Positions 17,172-26,990 of a stretch of DNA of 64,000 bases are shown piece by piece. The position numbers were made by a program, and so were the translations under genes. Each line of letters starts with the position of its first letter. The first letter of the stretch is position 1. Origin of the DNA: Inediibacterium massiliense (GTDB taxonomy: Bacteria > Bacillota > Clostridia > Peptostreptococcales > Thermotaleaceae). The notes below the pieces were generated by a model. The model was not told the DNA's origin. It saw nothing but the letters and a program-made list of their open reading frames with translations, and searched no databases. Location of the stretch: the NCBI RefSeq assembly GCF_001282725.1, contig NZ_LN876585.1, forward strand, positions 2,221 to 66,220, written 5' to 3'.

Positions 17172-17855
17172 TTACCTCACTTTAAGTTTATTGATTACTT
17201 TTGTTACACCTTCTACACCCATAGATATTTCTTTTGCAATTTCCATTTCATTTTTATTATTTACATAACCTGATAAAGTAAGCTTTCCATTTTCTACTGA
17301 GTGGGCAATATCCTTATAACTAAGATTGGTAGTACTTAAAGCTTGGGTTACATGACTATTAATTGTGGAATCATCATATTTTTCATAAGAATCAATAGAT
17401 ATATTATTGACTACATCTTTTATTCCACGTACACCTGAAGCAACATCTAAAGCGTCATGAGCATTTTTAAGAGTGTGTACAGTTCCTAAAAGATTGGCAA
17501 CTCCATCTTCAACTTTTACTCCTACACTACTTAAATGAGAAACTCCTAAAAGTTTTTGGATTACTTCTTTCTCCATGTGTTTGTCTGTAATATTATGATC
17601 CATAGCTACTGTGATTTTGTTTTCTATTTTTGTAGGACCTTCTATTTTTTTGACGATAGTTTCAGCCATCTTTTTCTCAGCAAGTACATCTACCATTCCA
17701 GAAAGATTCACATGACCATCTCTACAAAAAACATTAATATCCATTGCACTTGCTTGCATTTTTTCTTCTAATTGATCTTTAATAGTATCTGTAAGCAAAT
17801 CGTCTTTACTTGGCATTTTATCAGTTATAATATGATTGGATCTTTTTTTACTCAT
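17172..17855 (-). CDS. Protein with three BON domains
   Basis: A 227-residue protein made of three consecutive BON modules (about 15-84, 87-155 and 158-227). Each has the pattern of a short helix pair, a valine/glycine strand such as VNLSGMVDV, VANLLGTVHT or LTLSGYVNN, and a closing GVxxVxNxI. BON domains are thought to bind membranes or lipids, often in the periplasm. This one has no signal peptide or membrane segment, so it appears cytoplasmic, perhaps like cytosolic Kbp/LysM-BON proteins. It is first in the minus-strand operon. Function not known. Confidence 0.8.
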   Translation of the reverse strand: MSKKRSNHIITDKMPSKDDLLTDTIKDQLEEKMQASAMDINVFCRDGHVNLSGMVDVLAEKKMAETIVKKIEGPTKIENKITVAMDHNITDKHMEKEVIQKLLGVSHLSSVGVKVEDGVANLLGTVHTLKNAHDALDVASGVRGIKDVVNNISIDSYEKYDDSTINSHVTQALSTTNLSYKDIAHSVENGKLTLSGYVNNKNEMEIAKEISMGVEGVTKVINKLKVR

Positions 17856-18016
17856 TAAAATCTTTCCTTTCTATATTTTCGTTATTATTTATTTTGCCAA
17901 AAAACAAAATAATCATGTAAGAGGATTATAAATATTACATTTTAGTATCAAACTTCTATAAGAGAGGAAAATAGTGTAAAATAAGAAAGGAAAATTAAAA
18001 TAAATTTTTATAGTAC

Positions 18017-18046
18017 TTGAAGGGTTTGAGCTATATGTATTAAAAT
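18017..18046 (+). promoter_or_regulatory. Probable promoter of cdaA
   Basis: TTGAAG (18017-18022) and TAAAAT (18041-18046) are 18 bp apart, followed by the cdaA start about 40 bp downstream. The region 17856-18016 between the divergent genes holds no other clear element. Confidence 0.5.
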
Positions 18047-18088
18047 AGTAGTAACAAGTTAGTAGGAAGCTCAGAAGAGGTGTTGACA

Positions 18089-18910
18089 ATGAAAGAAATC
18101 GTAGAGATATTTTTAAATATTGGCATGAGAGATGTAATCGATATGGCCATTGTAGCCTTCGTTTTTTATAAACTTTTGATGCTTATAAGACAAACGAGTG
18201 CAGAGCAAGTTTTAAAAGGTCTAGTAGTATTACTGATTGCTACAAAGCTTAGTGAATGGGCAAAGCTTTATGTAACAAATTGGATTTTAAAAAATGCTAT
18301 GACTCTAGGTATGATTGCAGTCCTTATTGTATTTCAGCCAGAACTTAGAAGGGCACTAGAGCATATAGGAAGAACAAAATTTTTCACAAAATCTTTGGTA
18401 GAATTATCTGATGAAGATTTAGATCATAATATTTCTGAAGTAGTGGAAGCTTCTACTTATCTTTCAAGAAATAAAATAGGAGCTTTAATTATTATTGAAA
18501 GAGAAACAGCTATAGGAGATGTATTAGAAACAGGGGTATCTATTATGGGGCACATATCTTCAGCACTTCTTATTAATATTTTTATTCCAAATACACCTCT
18601 TCATGATGGAGCCGTAATTATTAGGGAGGATAAAATTATGGCTGCCGCTTGTGTACTTCCTCTTACAGGAAATCCTAATCTAAGCAAGGAATTAGGAACA
18701 AGACATAGAGCAGGTATTGGAATTACAGAAAAGTCTGATGCTCTAGCTGTTATGGTGTCGGAAGAGACAGGGGCTATTTCTGTTGCAATGGATGGAAAAA
18801 TATCTAGATATTTAGATGCAAAAACTTTAAGATCAGTTCTTAGAAATGCATACAAACCAGAAGATGAAAAGCCTTTATTTAGATGGAAATGGAGGCAAAA
18901 AAATGAATAA
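18089..18910 (+). CDS. cdaA: Diadenylate cyclase CdaA
   Basis: A 273-residue membrane-anchored enzyme making c-di-AMP from two ATP. Three hydrophobic segments fill residues 1-85; the DAC domain follows, with PLHDGAVII (DGA 173-175) and GTRHRAGIGI (RHR 205-207), the two catalytic motifs. In-frame GTG 18080 is inside the AGAAGAGG site, so ATG 18089 is used; it gives the normal length. It overlaps cdaR by 8 bp, the standard cdaA-cdaR arrangement (with glmM further on). It should control potassium, osmotic and wall balance. Confidence 0.96.
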   Translation: MKEIVEIFLNIGMRDVIDMAIVAFVFYKLLMLIRQTSAEQVLKGLVVLLIATKLSEWAKLYVTNWILKNAMTLGMIAVLIVFQPELRRALEHIGRTKFFTKSLVELSDEDLDHNISEVVEASTYLSRNKIGALIIIERETAIGDVLETGVSIMGHISSALLINIFIPNTPLHDGAVIIREDKIMAAACVLPLTGNPNLSKELGTRHRAGIGITEKSDALAVMVSEETGAISVAMDGKISRYLDAKTLRSVLRNAYKPEDEKPLFRWKWRQKNE

Positions 18911-20183
18911 TCTATGGGATCAAATTAAAAAAAATATAGAGAGTAGCAGATTCTTTAGCAGAAATACTATGCCCAAGATCATATCTATTGTTTTTGCTGT
19001 GGTCATGTGGCTTTATGTTATGGGAGAAATCAATCCTCAAGGTATGATTGAAATTGAAAATGTACCAGTTCAACTTTTAAATGTAGAAGATCTACGAGAA
19101 TCTGGTCTTGTGGTGATTGGCCAGAAGAATTTTATAGTCAATGTGCAGGTAACTGGAAGAAGAAGTGATATTTATAAAATTAGTTCTCAAGATATTAATG
19201 CAAGAGCAGATCTAAGAGGATTTAGAAAAGGAGTAAATAGTGTTCCTGTTGAAGTGAGCGTACCTTCTAATATAGAAGTAGATATAACCCCTAAACAAAT
19301 TAAAATTACACTAGATGAAATTGTAAAGAAGAAAAAACCTGTGGTTGTAAAAACAATCGGAAAGCCATTAGAGAGTGTTGAACCAGGAAAAGCTTCTATT
19401 TCTCCAAATGAAGTTTTAGTCGAAGGTCCAGAAAGTCTCATAAACACAGTCCATTCTGTGGTAGCACAAGTAAATATACAAAATATAAAGGATGATATGG
19501 TAAAAAGACTTTCTCCAAAGCCTATCACTCGATCAGGAAAAGAAGTAGGAGGAGTAGAGGTTAAAAATAAATATGTAGAGGTGAATCTTCCTATTCTTAG
19601 AGTTAAAAAGGTTCCTATAGCTATCTCTTATGAAGGACAAATTCAAAATGGGGTAAAAGTAAAAGATATGAAAATGAGTCAAAATCAAGTGATGATTAAA
19701 GGTAAAAAAGAAGTATTAGATACTATCACACAGATACAAGCAAAACCTATTTCGTTAAAAGATTTACAAAAGACAACTAAAAAGGATATAGAATTGATTT
19801 TTCCAAAGGGAATTGAACTTTCTCAAAAGGAAAAAGCTCCTTATGTGATCATAGAGATAGAAAATATAAAAAGTAAAGAATTCACCTTTGCAAAAGATGA
19901 GATCAATATAGAAAATATACAAGAAAATTATATAGTAGACAATAGCAAGTTTCCTTCTTCTATAAAAGTAAAAGTAGAAGGTGCTGAAAGTATTTTGGAA
20001 AATATAAATAAAGAAGGTATAAAACTTTCTATCAATGGAGAAGGATTAACAGAAGGATTGTATTCTGTTAAGATCAATTATAATTCATCTCAAAAATTTG
20101 AAAAAATTACAATTGATCCTGAAAGAGTGGATTTAATCATTAAAGGAAAAGAAATAGTTCCTGTACAAGGAGAGATTCAATAA
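18903..20183 (+). CDS. cdaR: CdaA regulator CdaR (YbbR repeats)
   Basis: A 426-residue extracytoplasmic protein with a single N-terminal membrane segment (about 20-42, ending FAVVMWLYVMGEINP) and four YbbR-type repeats, each about 80-90 residues with patterns such as PVQLLNVEDL and PVVVKTIG. CdaR binds CdaA at the membrane and tunes its activity. ATG 18903 lies within the end of cdaA behind ATGGAGG; an earlier in-frame start at 18846 is internal to cdaA and not preferred. Confidence 0.93.
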   Translation: MNNLWDQIKKNIESSRFFSRNTMPKIISIVFAVVMWLYVMGEINPQGMIEIENVPVQLLNVEDLRESGLVVIGQKNFIVNVQVTGRRSDIYKISSQDINARADLRGFRKGVNSVPVEVSVPSNIEVDITPKQIKITLDEIVKKKKPVVVKTIGKPLESVEPGKASISPNEVLVEGPESLINTVHSVVAQVNIQNIKDDMVKRLSPKPITRSGKEVGGVEVKNKYVEVNLPILRVKKVPIAISYEGQIQNGVKVKDMKMSQNQVMIKGKKEVLDTITQIQAKPISLKDLQKTTKKDIELIFPKGIELSQKEKAPYVIIEIENIKSKEFTFAKDEINIENIQENYIVDNSKFPSSIKVKVEGAESILENINKEGIKLSINGEGLTEGLYSVKINYNSSQKFEKITIDPERVDLIIKGKEIVPVQGEIQ

Positions 20184-20196
20184 AGGAAGAGCATGC

Positions 20197-20226
20197 AACT
20201 GCACCTAGTAATAGGTGCAGTTTTTT
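20197..20226 (+). terminator. Terminator of cdaA-cdaR
   Basis: An 11-bp perfect stem AACTGCACCTA/TAGGTGCAGTT with loop GTAA and a run of T. It separates cdaR from the ptb promoter. Confidence 0.93.
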
Positions 20227-20239
20227 GAATGCAAAAAAA

Positions 20240-20268
20240 TTGACAATTCTCAACATTTGATATATATT
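20240..20268 (+). promoter_or_regulatory. Sigma-A promoter of ptb-buk
   Basis: Consensus TTGACA (20240-20245), 17-bp spacer, TATATT (20263-20268). Predicted start near 20275 gives a leader of about 110 nt before ptb, in which I see no strong hairpin. Confidence 0.75.
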
Positions 20269-20383
20269 TAACATTGTGAATAATACGTGATAAATATGAT
20301 ATATTTTTAACAAAATAAAGCTTATAAAGGAAATTTTTTTAAAAATTATGATAAAATAAATATATGATAAAGAGGTGAATATA

Positions 20384-21292
20384 ATGAAAAAAATGGATGA
20401 ACTAGTTATGTTAGCCAGTAAAAAAGAAACCAAAACGATTGCTATAGCAGTGGCTCAGGATCAAGATGTCTTAAAAGCTGTAGATGAAGCTAGAAGATTG
20501 GGCTTAGTAAAAGCAATCTTAGTAGGAGATGAAAAAGAAATCAAAAAAGTTTGCAAAGAAGAACAAATAGATGTACAGCAATATGAAATCATCCATGAAG
20601 AAGATCCACAAAAATCTTGTTTAAAAGCAGTAGAATTAGTATCTACTAAAAAGGCTCATATGGCTATGAAGGGGCTTGTGGATACGTCTATCATATTAAG
20701 AGCAGTACTGAATAAAGAAGTAGGTTTAAGAAGTGGAAAAGTATTAAGCCATGTGGCTGTATTTGAAATTCCTAAATTTGATCGACTTTTCTTTATTACA
20801 GATGCGGCTATGAATATACTTCCAGATATAAAAACGAAAAAGGAAATTATTGAAAATGTAGTAGAAGTTGCTCATTCATTAGATATAAAAAAGCCAAAGG
20901 TTGCGATACTTTGTGCAAAAGAAAAAGTAGACAAGAATATGCAAGCTACCATTGATGCTAAAGAACTAGAAAATATGAATCAGGCAGGAGAAATCAAAGG
21001 TTGTATAGTTGGAGGACCTTTTGCATTAGATAATGCAGTAAGTAAAGAAGCTGCCAAACATAAAGGTATAAATCACCCTGTTGCAGGAAATGCAGAGATT
21101 TTAGTTGTATCTAATATTGAAGCTGGAAATGTTTTATATAAGTCTTTGGTATTTTTCTCAGAGGCTAAAAATGCAGGAGTAATTGTAGGTGCAAAAGCTC
21201 CTATTATTCTTACATCAAGAGCAGATAGCCCACAAAGTAAATTAAATTCTATTGCCTTAGGTGTTTTAATGGCAGATTTTAAAGAACAATAA
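20384..21292 (+). CDS. ptb: Phosphate butyryltransferase
   Basis: A 302-residue member of the phosphate acetyl/butyryltransferase family that exchanges CoA for phosphate on butyryl-CoA. Seen: [20 protein letters not shown], a family stretch near 95-115, [23 protein letters not shown], and the C-terminal [19 protein letters not shown]. Start ATG 20384 is nine bases behind AAAGAGG; an upstream in-frame GTG is part of that site. The next gene is butyrate kinase, so butyryl (or branched-chain acyl) phosphate is the likely product. Together they yield ATP by substrate-level phosphorylation. Confidence 0.92.
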   Translation: MKKMDELVMLASKKETKTIAIAVAQDQDVLKAVDEARRLGLVKAILVGDEKEIKKVCKEEQIDVQQYEIIHEEDPQKSCLKAVELVSTKKAHMAMKGLVDTSIILRAVLNKEVGLRSGKVLSHVAVFEIPKFDRLFFITDAAMNILPDIKTKKEIIENVVEVAHSLDIKKPKVAILCAKEKVDKNMQATIDAKELENMNQAGEIKGCIVGGPFALDNAVSKEAAKHKGINHPVAGNAEILVVSNIEAGNVLYKSLVFFSEAKNAGVIVGAKAPIILTSRADSPQSKLNSIALGVLMADFKEQ

Positions 21293-21311
21293 AATAGAAA
21301 GAAGGATACAT

Positions 21312-22385
21312 ATGACAAAATTTAAGATTCTTACTATTAATCCAGGATCTACATCCACAAAGATTGCTGTATTTGAAAATGAAACATCTATTTTTGAAAA
21401 AACATTAAGACATGCATCTGACGAAATCAATCAATATGAAAAGATTTATGATCAATATTCTTTTCGTAAACAACTTATTTTAGATGCATTAGAAGAAAAT
21501 AAAATAGATATTCATAGTATTGATGCAGTAGTAGGAAGAGGAGGTTTTTTAAAACCTATTGAAAGTGGTACATATAAGATTGGAGAAAAGATGCTTGAGG
21601 ATCTTAAAATAGGAGTAAGCGGAGAACATGCATCTAATCTTGGAGGAATCATTGCAAATGAAATTGCAAAGATTATTTCAAAACCATCTTTTATTGTAGA
21701 TCCAGTAGTAGTAGATGAACTAGATGATATAGCAAGAGTATCAGGTATTCCTGAAATAGAGAGAAAAAGCTTTTTTCACCCACTAAACCAAAAAGCTGTT
21801 GCAAGATTAGCAGCAGAAGAATTAGGTACAAAATATGAAGAAGGAAATTTTATTGTAGCACATATTGGAGGAGGAGTTTCTGTAGGAGCTCATAAAAAGG
21901 GAAGGGTCGTAGAAGTAAACAATGCGTTAGATGGAGATGGACCATTTTCACCAGAAAGAAGTGGAGGGCTTCCTGTATGGGATTTGGTCAAATTATGTTT
22001 TTCAGGAAGATATTCCTTAGATGAAATAAAGAAGAGGATCAATGGAAAAGGTGGTCTAGTAGCTTATTTAGCTACAAATGATGGAAGAGAAGTAGGAAAA
22101 ATGATCCAAGAAGGAAATAAAAAGGCAGAGATTGTTTATAAGGCTATGGCTTATCAAATTGCAAAAGATATAGGAAGTTGTGCTGCTGCACTCAAAGGAG
22201 AGGTAGATGCTATTATTTTAACAGGTGGTATTGCTTATGATCAGCAGTTTGTAGAGTGGATCAAAGAATATATATCATTTTTAGGAAAAGTGATTGTATA
22301 TCCTGGAGAAGAAGAATTAAAAGCTTTAGCTCAAGGAGCTTTAAGAGTATTAAAAGGAGAAGAAAAAGCAAAAGAATACAAATAA
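21312..22385 (+). CDS. buk: Butyrate kinase
   Basis: A 357-residue acetokinase-family enzyme making butyrate and ATP from butyryl phosphate. Motifs: [19 protein letters not shown] at the start, [54 protein letters not shown] and [18 protein letters not shown], ending [10 protein letters not shown]. The family's acyl range includes isobutyrate and isovalerate. It lies 19 bp after ptb and is followed by a strong terminator. Confidence 0.96.
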   Translation: MTKFKILTINPGSTSTKIAVFENETSIFEKTLRHASDEINQYEKIYDQYSFRKQLILDALEENKIDIHSIDAVVGRGGFLKPIESGTYKIGEKMLEDLKIGVSGEHASNLGGIIANEIAKIISKPSFIVDPVVVDELDDIARVSGIPEIERKSFFHPLNQKAVARLAAEELGTKYEEGNFIVAHIGGGVSVGAHKKGRVVEVNNALDGDGPFSPERSGGLPVWDLVKLCFSGRYSLDEIKKRINGKGGLVAYLATNDGREVGKMIQEGNKKAEIVYKAMAYQIAKDIGSCAAALKGEVDAIILTGGIAYDQQFVEWIKEYISFLGKVIVYPGEEELKALAQGALRVLKGEEKAKEYK

Positions 22386-22412
22386 ACTAACGAATTTTTT
22401 CGTTAGTTTTTT
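22385..22412 (+). terminator. Terminator of ptb-buk
   Basis: A 10-bp perfect stem AACTAACGAA/TTCGTTAGTT with a TTTT loop and a T run. It begins at the last base of the buk stop codon. Confidence 0.92.
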
Positions 22413-22439
22413 CTATTAGAAAAGATATGTGGCAAAAAA

Positions 22440-22468
22440 TTGAACAGTTATATAAAATGTGATAAAAT
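22440..22468 (+). promoter_or_regulatory. Promoter of glmM
   Basis: TTGAAC (22440-22445), 17-bp spacer, TAAAAT (22463-22468), about 75 bp before the glmM start. Confidence 0.6.
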
Positions 22469-22543
22469 AATATAGATTTACTATTTACAATAAGTACAAT
22501 AAAAAAGAATAAGGATAGACTAGAATGAGAGGAGTCTACTTAT

Positions 22544-23890
22544 ATGGGAAAGTTATTTGGAACAGATGGAGTAAGAGGAATTGCAAATACGGAATTAACA
22601 GCAGAATTAGCATATAAACTTGGAAGATTTGGATCATATGTATTGACCCAAGGAAAGAAAAAAGCCAAAATTGTCATTGGAAAAGATACAAGAATATCAG
22701 GAGATATGTTAGAGTCTGCATTGGTAGCTGGCATTTTATCTACAGGTTCAGATTGCCTTTGTGTGGGAATTGTTCCAACTCCAGCTGTAGCATATTTAAC
22801 TAGATATTATGGTGCAGATGCAGGAGTAGTGATATCTGCTTCTCATAATCCTGTTGAATATAATGGAATCAAATTTTTCAATGAAGATGGTTTTAAGCTT
22901 GCAGATGAAGTAGAAGATAAAATAGAAGAATTGATTTTAAATGATGAAGATATAAATATTCATCCATCAGGAGAACATTTAGGAAGAAAAACTGAAATTG
23001 ATGATGCAATTAAGCAGTATTCAAACTTTTTAAAAAGCACGATTGATGTGGATTTAAGGGGAATGAAGGTTGCTGTAGATTGTTCAAATGGAGCATCTTA
23101 TGTAGCAGCTCCTTCAGTACTTTCAGCACTAGGTGCAGAAATAAAAATTATACATCATAAACCAGATGGATTAAATATCAATCTTAATTGTGGATCTACT
23201 CATCCAGAGGATTTAAAACAACTTGTGATTGATTGGGGAGCAGATGTAGGGCTTGCTTTTGATGGAGATGCAGATAGACTCATTGCAGTAGATGAAAAAG
23301 GACAGCTTGTAGATGGAGATAAAATATTAACTATTTGTGGAAGCCATTTAAAGGAAAAAGAAAAGCTTAAAAAAGATACAGTAGTGGCAACGGTTATGAG
23401 TAATATGGGACTTCAAAAAGCTTTAGAAAAATCAGGTTGTAAAGTAGCGACTACTCAAGTAGGGGATCGATATGTTCTTGAGGAGATGAAAAAAGAAGGA
23501 TATGTATTAGGTGGAGAACAATCTGGACATATTATCTTTTTAGAACATAATACTACAGGGGATGGACTTTTGTCAGCTCTTCAATTTTTAAGTGTAGTTA
23601 AAGAAAAAAAACAATCTGTATCAAAGCTATCAAGTATGATGACTACATATCCGCAAGTACTTGTCAATGCGAAAGTAAGCAATGATAAAAAATTAAAGTA
23701 CATGGAGGATGAAGTCATTTCTAAAGAAATTCAAAAGCTTGAAGATATTATGGATGGAGAAGGAAGAGTACTCATCAGACCTTCTGGAACGGAACCATTG
23801 GTAAGAGTTATGCTAGAAGGAAAAGACCAAAAACAACTTGAATCATTAAGCCATGAATTGGCTAAATTAATAGAAGAAAGATTAAAATAA
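22544..23890 (+). CDS. glmM: Phosphoglucosamine mutase
   Basis: A 448-residue enzyme converting glucosamine-6-phosphate to glucosamine-1-phosphate for peptidoglycan synthesis. Motifs in order: GTDGVRG at 6-12, [16 protein letters not shown] with the phosphorylated Ser100, the metal loop DGDADR near 240, GGEQSGH near 325 and the phosphate-binding [12 protein letters not shown] near the end. In many Firmicutes it is in one cluster with cdaA-cdaR; here ptb-buk lies between them. The following glmS makes its substrate. Confidence 0.97.
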   Translation: MGKLFGTDGVRGIANTELTAELAYKLGRFGSYVLTQGKKKAKIVIGKDTRISGDMLESALVAGILSTGSDCLCVGIVPTPAVAYLTRYYGADAGVVISASHNPVEYNGIKFFNEDGFKLADEVEDKIEELILNDEDINIHPSGEHLGRKTEIDDAIKQYSNFLKSTIDVDLRGMKVAVDCSNGASYVAAPSVLSALGAEIKIIHHKPDGLNINLNCGSTHPEDLKQLVIDWGADVGLAFDGDADRLIAVDEKGQLVDGDKILTICGSHLKEKEKLKKDTVVATVMSNMGLQKALEKSGCKVATTQVGDRYVLEEMKKEGYVLGGEQSGHIIFLEHNTTGDGLLSALQFLSVVKEKKQSVSKLSSMMTTYPQVLVNAKVSNDKKLKYMEDEVISKEIQKLEDIMDGEGRVLIRPSGTEPLVRVMLEGKDQKQLESLSHELAKLIEERLK

Positions 23891-23925
23891 AAGTACTTTT
23901 TATTTATTTTTGAATAGAATATATT

Positions 23926-23956
23926 ATAAATCTCTCCTACTATAGGAGAGATTTAT
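23926..23956 (+). other. Perfect hairpin after glmM without a U tract
   Basis: A 14-bp perfect stem (23926-23939 with 23943-23956) and a 3-nt loop. The bases after it (GATACAATGC) are not a U tract, so it is not a classic terminator on this strand. Stem ends ATAAA/TTTAT could act weakly on either strand. Confidence 0.6.
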
Positions 23957-24010
23957 GATACAATGCTTTGAAAGGGGTGAGGAATATAAATAAGAAAAAT
24001 AATTTTTAAA

Positions 24011-24200
24011 AATATGAAGCGCCAGAACTTAAATTGGGTCGGATATGATTTAAGTTGACGAGGACAGGGTTCATCGAGATTTCGGCGGATACTCTGCGGT
24101 GTAATCACCACCGATAAAGAGCTTACAAAACCTTTAAGTGATTGAAGGGACAAATAGGCTTGGGTGATAGAGGGTAGTATTTTGTCTATTTACTACCTAT
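24011..24200 (+). promoter_or_regulatory. glmS ribozyme (glucosamine-6-phosphate riboswitch)
   Basis: The leader of glmS holds the conserved glmS ribozyme. Self-cleavage should fall between A24018 and G24019, just before GCGCCAGAAC. Conserved core pieces follow: AAGTTGACGAGGACAGGG, TCGAGATTTCGGCGGATACT, CTGCGGTGTAATCACCACCG, then TACAAAAC, AAGGGACAAATAGGCTTGGG and a closing stem GGGTAGT/ACTACC. Glucosamine-6-phosphate is the cofactor for cleavage, which lowers glmS mRNA. The 3' limit is approximate. Confidence 0.96.
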
Positions 24201-24242
24201 AGTTGTGTATTGCCAAAATTTAAATTTAAAGGAGAATAAAAC

Positions 24243-26072
24243 ATGTGTGGAATCGTTGGATATATTGGAAACAAGGAAGTAGCACCTATTTTAATAGATG
24301 GATTATCAAAGCTTGAATATAGAGGATATGATTCAGCAGGAGTTGCTATTTATGATGAAGGAGAAGTAAAGGTAAGAAAATATAAAGGAAGAATTAGTAT
24401 ATTAGAAGAAAATCTTAAAAAAGAAACTATAAAAGGAACAATTGGTATAGGACATACAAGATGGGCAACTCATGGAGAGCCATCTGATAGAAATTCCCAT
24501 CCTCATACAAATTATTCTGGAAATATTGCACTGATTCATAATGGAATTATTGAAAATTATATGAAACTAAAAGAATGGTTAATTAGTGTGAATGGAGACC
24601 ATTTTAAATCTGAAACTGACTCAGAAGTAATTGCTCATTTAATTGATTATTTTTATGAAGGAGATCTATTAGATGCAGTATATAAAGCCATTGAAAAAAT
24701 GGAAGGAGCTTATGCAATAGGTGTAATCTGTAAAGATGAACCAGATAAGATTGTAGCTGTAAGAAAAGACAGCCCACTTATTGTGGGATTAGGAGAGAAT
24801 GAAAACTTTATTGCATCAGATATTCCAGCTCTTTTAAAATACACAAAAGATATTTATTTAATTGAAAATGATGAAGTTGTTCTTCTTACAAAAGATGAAG
24901 TAAAGATTTTTAATGAATTTAGGCAAGTTGTAGAAAGAGATGTTTTTAAAGTTACATGGAATGCAGAAGCCGCAGAAAAAGAAGGATATCCTCATTTTAT
25001 GCTCAAAGAAATCAATGAGCAACCTAAAGGAGTATATGATACACTTCACAGAAGATTAGATAAAGAAGACAATATTGTTCTTGATGGAATCAAAATTACA
25101 AAAGAGGATTTAGAAAAAATCAATAAAGTATATATTGTTGCGTGCGGAACTGCTTATCATGCAGGATTAGTGGGAAAATACGCTATTGAGAAATTTGCAA
25201 AAATCCCTGTAGAAGTAGATGTAGCATCAGAATTTAGATATAGAGATCCATTTGTGGATGAAAATACATTATTTATTGCAGTAAGTCAATCAGGAGAAAC
25301 TTTAGATACTCTAGCTGCTCTAAGAGAGGCAAAAAGAAAAGGAGCAAGAATATTATCTATTGTAAACGTAGTAGGTTCTTCTGTAGCACGTGAATCAGAT
25401 GATGTATTTTATACTTGGGCAGGACCGGAAATTGCAGTAGCATCTACAAAGGCTTATACAACTCAGCTTGTATCTATGTATTTGATTGCTCTTCATATGG
25501 CTATCACAAAGGGAAGTATTACAGATGAAGAATATAAAAAATATGTAAAAGTATTAAAAGAGATGCCAGATAAAATAGAGAGAATCGTAGAAGATGAAGA
25601 ATCCATACAAAAAATTGCAGATGAGCAATTTAACAATGAAGATGTATTCTATATTGGTAGGGGAGTAGATGTAGCAGTAGCTTATGAAGGATCATTAAAA
25701 TTAAAAGAAATATCCTATATTCACTCTGAAGCTATTGGAGCAGGAGAATTAAAGCATGGAACTATTGCCCTTATTGAAGAAGGTAGATTAGTAATAGCTC
25801 TAGCTACGCAAGATGGGTTGTATGATAAGATGTTATCTAACATTCAAGAAGTACGTGCAAGAGGAGCTTATGTAATAGGTGTTGCCAAAGAAGGAAACAA
25901 AGAAATAGAAAAAGTCGCAGATAAAGTAATTTATATTCCAGATACATTAAATGAATTTACACCTATTTTAAGTGTCATCCCACTTCAAATACTTGCTTAT
26001 TATATCGCAGTGGCAAGAGGCTGCGATGTGGATAAACCAAAAAATTTAGCAAAATCCGTAACAGTGGAATAG
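24243..26072 (+). CDS. glmS: Glutamine-fructose-6-phosphate aminotransferase
   Basis: A 609-residue two-domain enzyme making glucosamine-6-phosphate from fructose-6-phosphate and glutamine. The N-terminal glutaminase starts MCGIVGYIGN, so Cys2 becomes the N-terminal nucleophile, with GHTRWATHGEPSDRNSHPH following. Two SIS domains carry ACGTAYHAG, SQSGETLDTLAALREAK and GRGVDVAVAYEGSLKLKEIS. The C-terminus ends AKSVTVE, as usual. It is controlled by the ribozyme in its leader and is followed by a terminator. Confidence 0.98.
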   Translation: MCGIVGYIGNKEVAPILIDGLSKLEYRGYDSAGVAIYDEGEVKVRKYKGRISILEENLKKETIKGTIGIGHTRWATHGEPSDRNSHPHTNYSGNIALIHNGIIENYMKLKEWLISVNGDHFKSETDSEVIAHLIDYFYEGDLLDAVYKAIEKMEGAYAIGVICKDEPDKIVAVRKDSPLIVGLGENENFIASDIPALLKYTKDIYLIENDEVVLLTKDEVKIFNEFRQVVERDVFKVTWNAEAAEKEGYPHFMLKEINEQPKGVYDTLHRRLDKEDNIVLDGIKITKEDLEKINKVYIVACGTAYHAGLVGKYAIEKFAKIPVEVDVASEFRYRDPFVDENTLFIAVSQSGETLDTLAALREAKRKGARILSIVNVVGSSVARESDDVFYTWAGPEIAVASTKAYTTQLVSMYLIALHMAITKGSITDEEYKKYVKVLKEMPDKIERIVEDEESIQKIADEQFNNEDVFYIGRGVDVAVAYEGSLKLKEISYIHSEAIGAGELKHGTIALIEEGRLVIALATQDGLYDKMLSNIQEVRARGAYVIGVAKEGNKEIEKVADKVIYIPDTLNEFTPILSVIPLQILAYYIAVARGCDVDKPKNLAKSVTVE

Positions 26073-26106
26073 GAAATATATTCTAATAAAGTAAAAATTG
26101 TCCAAT

Positions 26107-26163
26107 AAAAATAAACTCGTTCCAATAAAAAAAAACCCCTACAGAGAAAAATAAACTCGTTCC
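26107..26163 (+). repeat. 17-bp direct repeat after glmS
   Basis: AAAAATAAACTCGTTCC occurs at 26107-26123 and again at 26147-26163, 40 bp apart. The 26073-26505 gap otherwise holds the terminator at 26186 and a low-complexity A/G-rich stretch. The repeat may be a remnant of a mobile element end or a duplicated intergenic module. Confidence 0.6.
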
Positions 26164-26185
26164 GAAAATGAGAGAAAAAATCAGA

Positions 26186-26222
26186 GGAAAACAGGAAAGA
26201 ACTCCTGCTTTTCCCTTTTTTT
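26186..26222 (+). terminator. Terminator of glmS
   Basis: Stem GGAAAA-CAGGA/TCCTGCTTTTCC with a one-base bulge and a 6-nt loop, followed by a run of T. It lies 113 bp after the glmS stop. Confidence 0.85.
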
Positions 26223-26505
26223 ATTGAGGAAAAAAGGCAGGTGATAAGGGGAGAAAGATTTAAGGAAAAAGAGAGAAATTGGAGCAATGGCTCAGGATTA
26301 AGGGGAGAAAAAAGATTGAAAAAAGACAGAGAAAAATCTTATTCTTTTCCTCTTAGCCATTATCTTTTTCCTAAACTTTCTTACCAACTTTATTTTCAAT
26401 TTTTGATAGATAAAAGGAATTTTAAGGAAATTAAAAATGGAGATTTCGGAATGAGTTTTTTACATACAAAAAATGGAAGGTTGGAAAATGGAGGTTTTGG
26501 TGAGA

Positions 26506-26778
26506 ATGAGTAAATTTGTTTTTAAGATGGATGAAGAAGCAGAAGAGTTTTGTATGTTAATTGCCAGTGAAATGAGAAAGTTATTTGGAATTACAGAAGA
26601 AGAAGCAATAGGAAGGATAAATAGATTTTGGTCAAATTTAGGAACTTTTGAAGGAGAAGATATGTTAATATATCATGAAACAGGAGAGTTTTGGGCTAAG
26701 GAAATTTGTTATGGACATGATTCTAAATGGTGGGCTAAAGAAGGGAAAGAAGATATTAAGCCTATACCTTTTCCATAA
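26506..26778 (+). CDS. Small hypothetical protein, possible immunity-type protein
   Basis: A 90-residue acidic protein, not assigned to a named family. It starts MSKFVFKMDEEAEEF; longer in-frame starts (26473, 26488) exist but the body begins here, with GGAGG 13 bases and GTGAG about 5 bases upstream. Its composition is protein-like: a helical EEFCMLIASEMRKLFGI, then ITEEEAIGRINRFWSN, IYHETGEFWAKEI and DSKWWAKEG. I recall similar small proteins near polymorphic toxins in Firmicutes, and it lies 200 bp before the RHS remnant. An immunity role is a guess. Confidence 0.55.
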   Translation: MSKFVFKMDEEAEEFCMLIASEMRKLFGITEEEAIGRINRFWSNLGTFEGEDMLIYHETGEFWAKEICYGHDSKWWAKEGKEDIKPIPFP

Positions 26779-26853
26779 AAATATATTTGTGAAGAAGATA
26801 TTTGTAGACAACAATTATTAAGGCATATTGCATAATAAAAAAGAGGCAGAGAG

Positions 26854-26896
26854 TTATTTAACAAAAATAAAAGGAAACTTTAATATTGTTAAATAA
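26854..26896. repeat. 11-bp inverted repeat before the RHS remnant
   Basis: TTATTTAACAA (26854-26864) and TTGTTAAATAA (26886-26896) are perfect inverted copies 21 bp apart. No T run follows directly. It lies in the 212-bp gap 26779-26990 and could be a weak hairpin, an operator or a trace of an inserted element. Confidence 0.5.
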
Positions 26897-26911
26897 TGTT
26901 TAAGGTTATGG

Positions 26912-26935
26912 CGGTTATCTTATGATAGCCGTTTT
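26912..26935 (+). terminator. Probable terminator before the RHS remnant
   Basis: Stem CGGTTATC/GATAGCCG (one G-U pair) with loop TTAT and TTTT after it, possibly widened by ATGGC/GCCAT. It would end transcription from the small gene at 26506. Confidence 0.65.
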
Positions 26936-26990
26936 GCCATTGTTCTTCGAAAGAGAGCAAAATTTAGTAAAATGAAATGTATAAGCCTAA

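Noticed and set aside
26241-26513. A 90-codon frame between glmS and the small gene at 26506
   Set aside because: It is low-complexity (Lys/Glu/Arg then Tyr/Phe runs), lies on the downstream side of the glmS terminator, and has no ribosome site or protein-like pattern.
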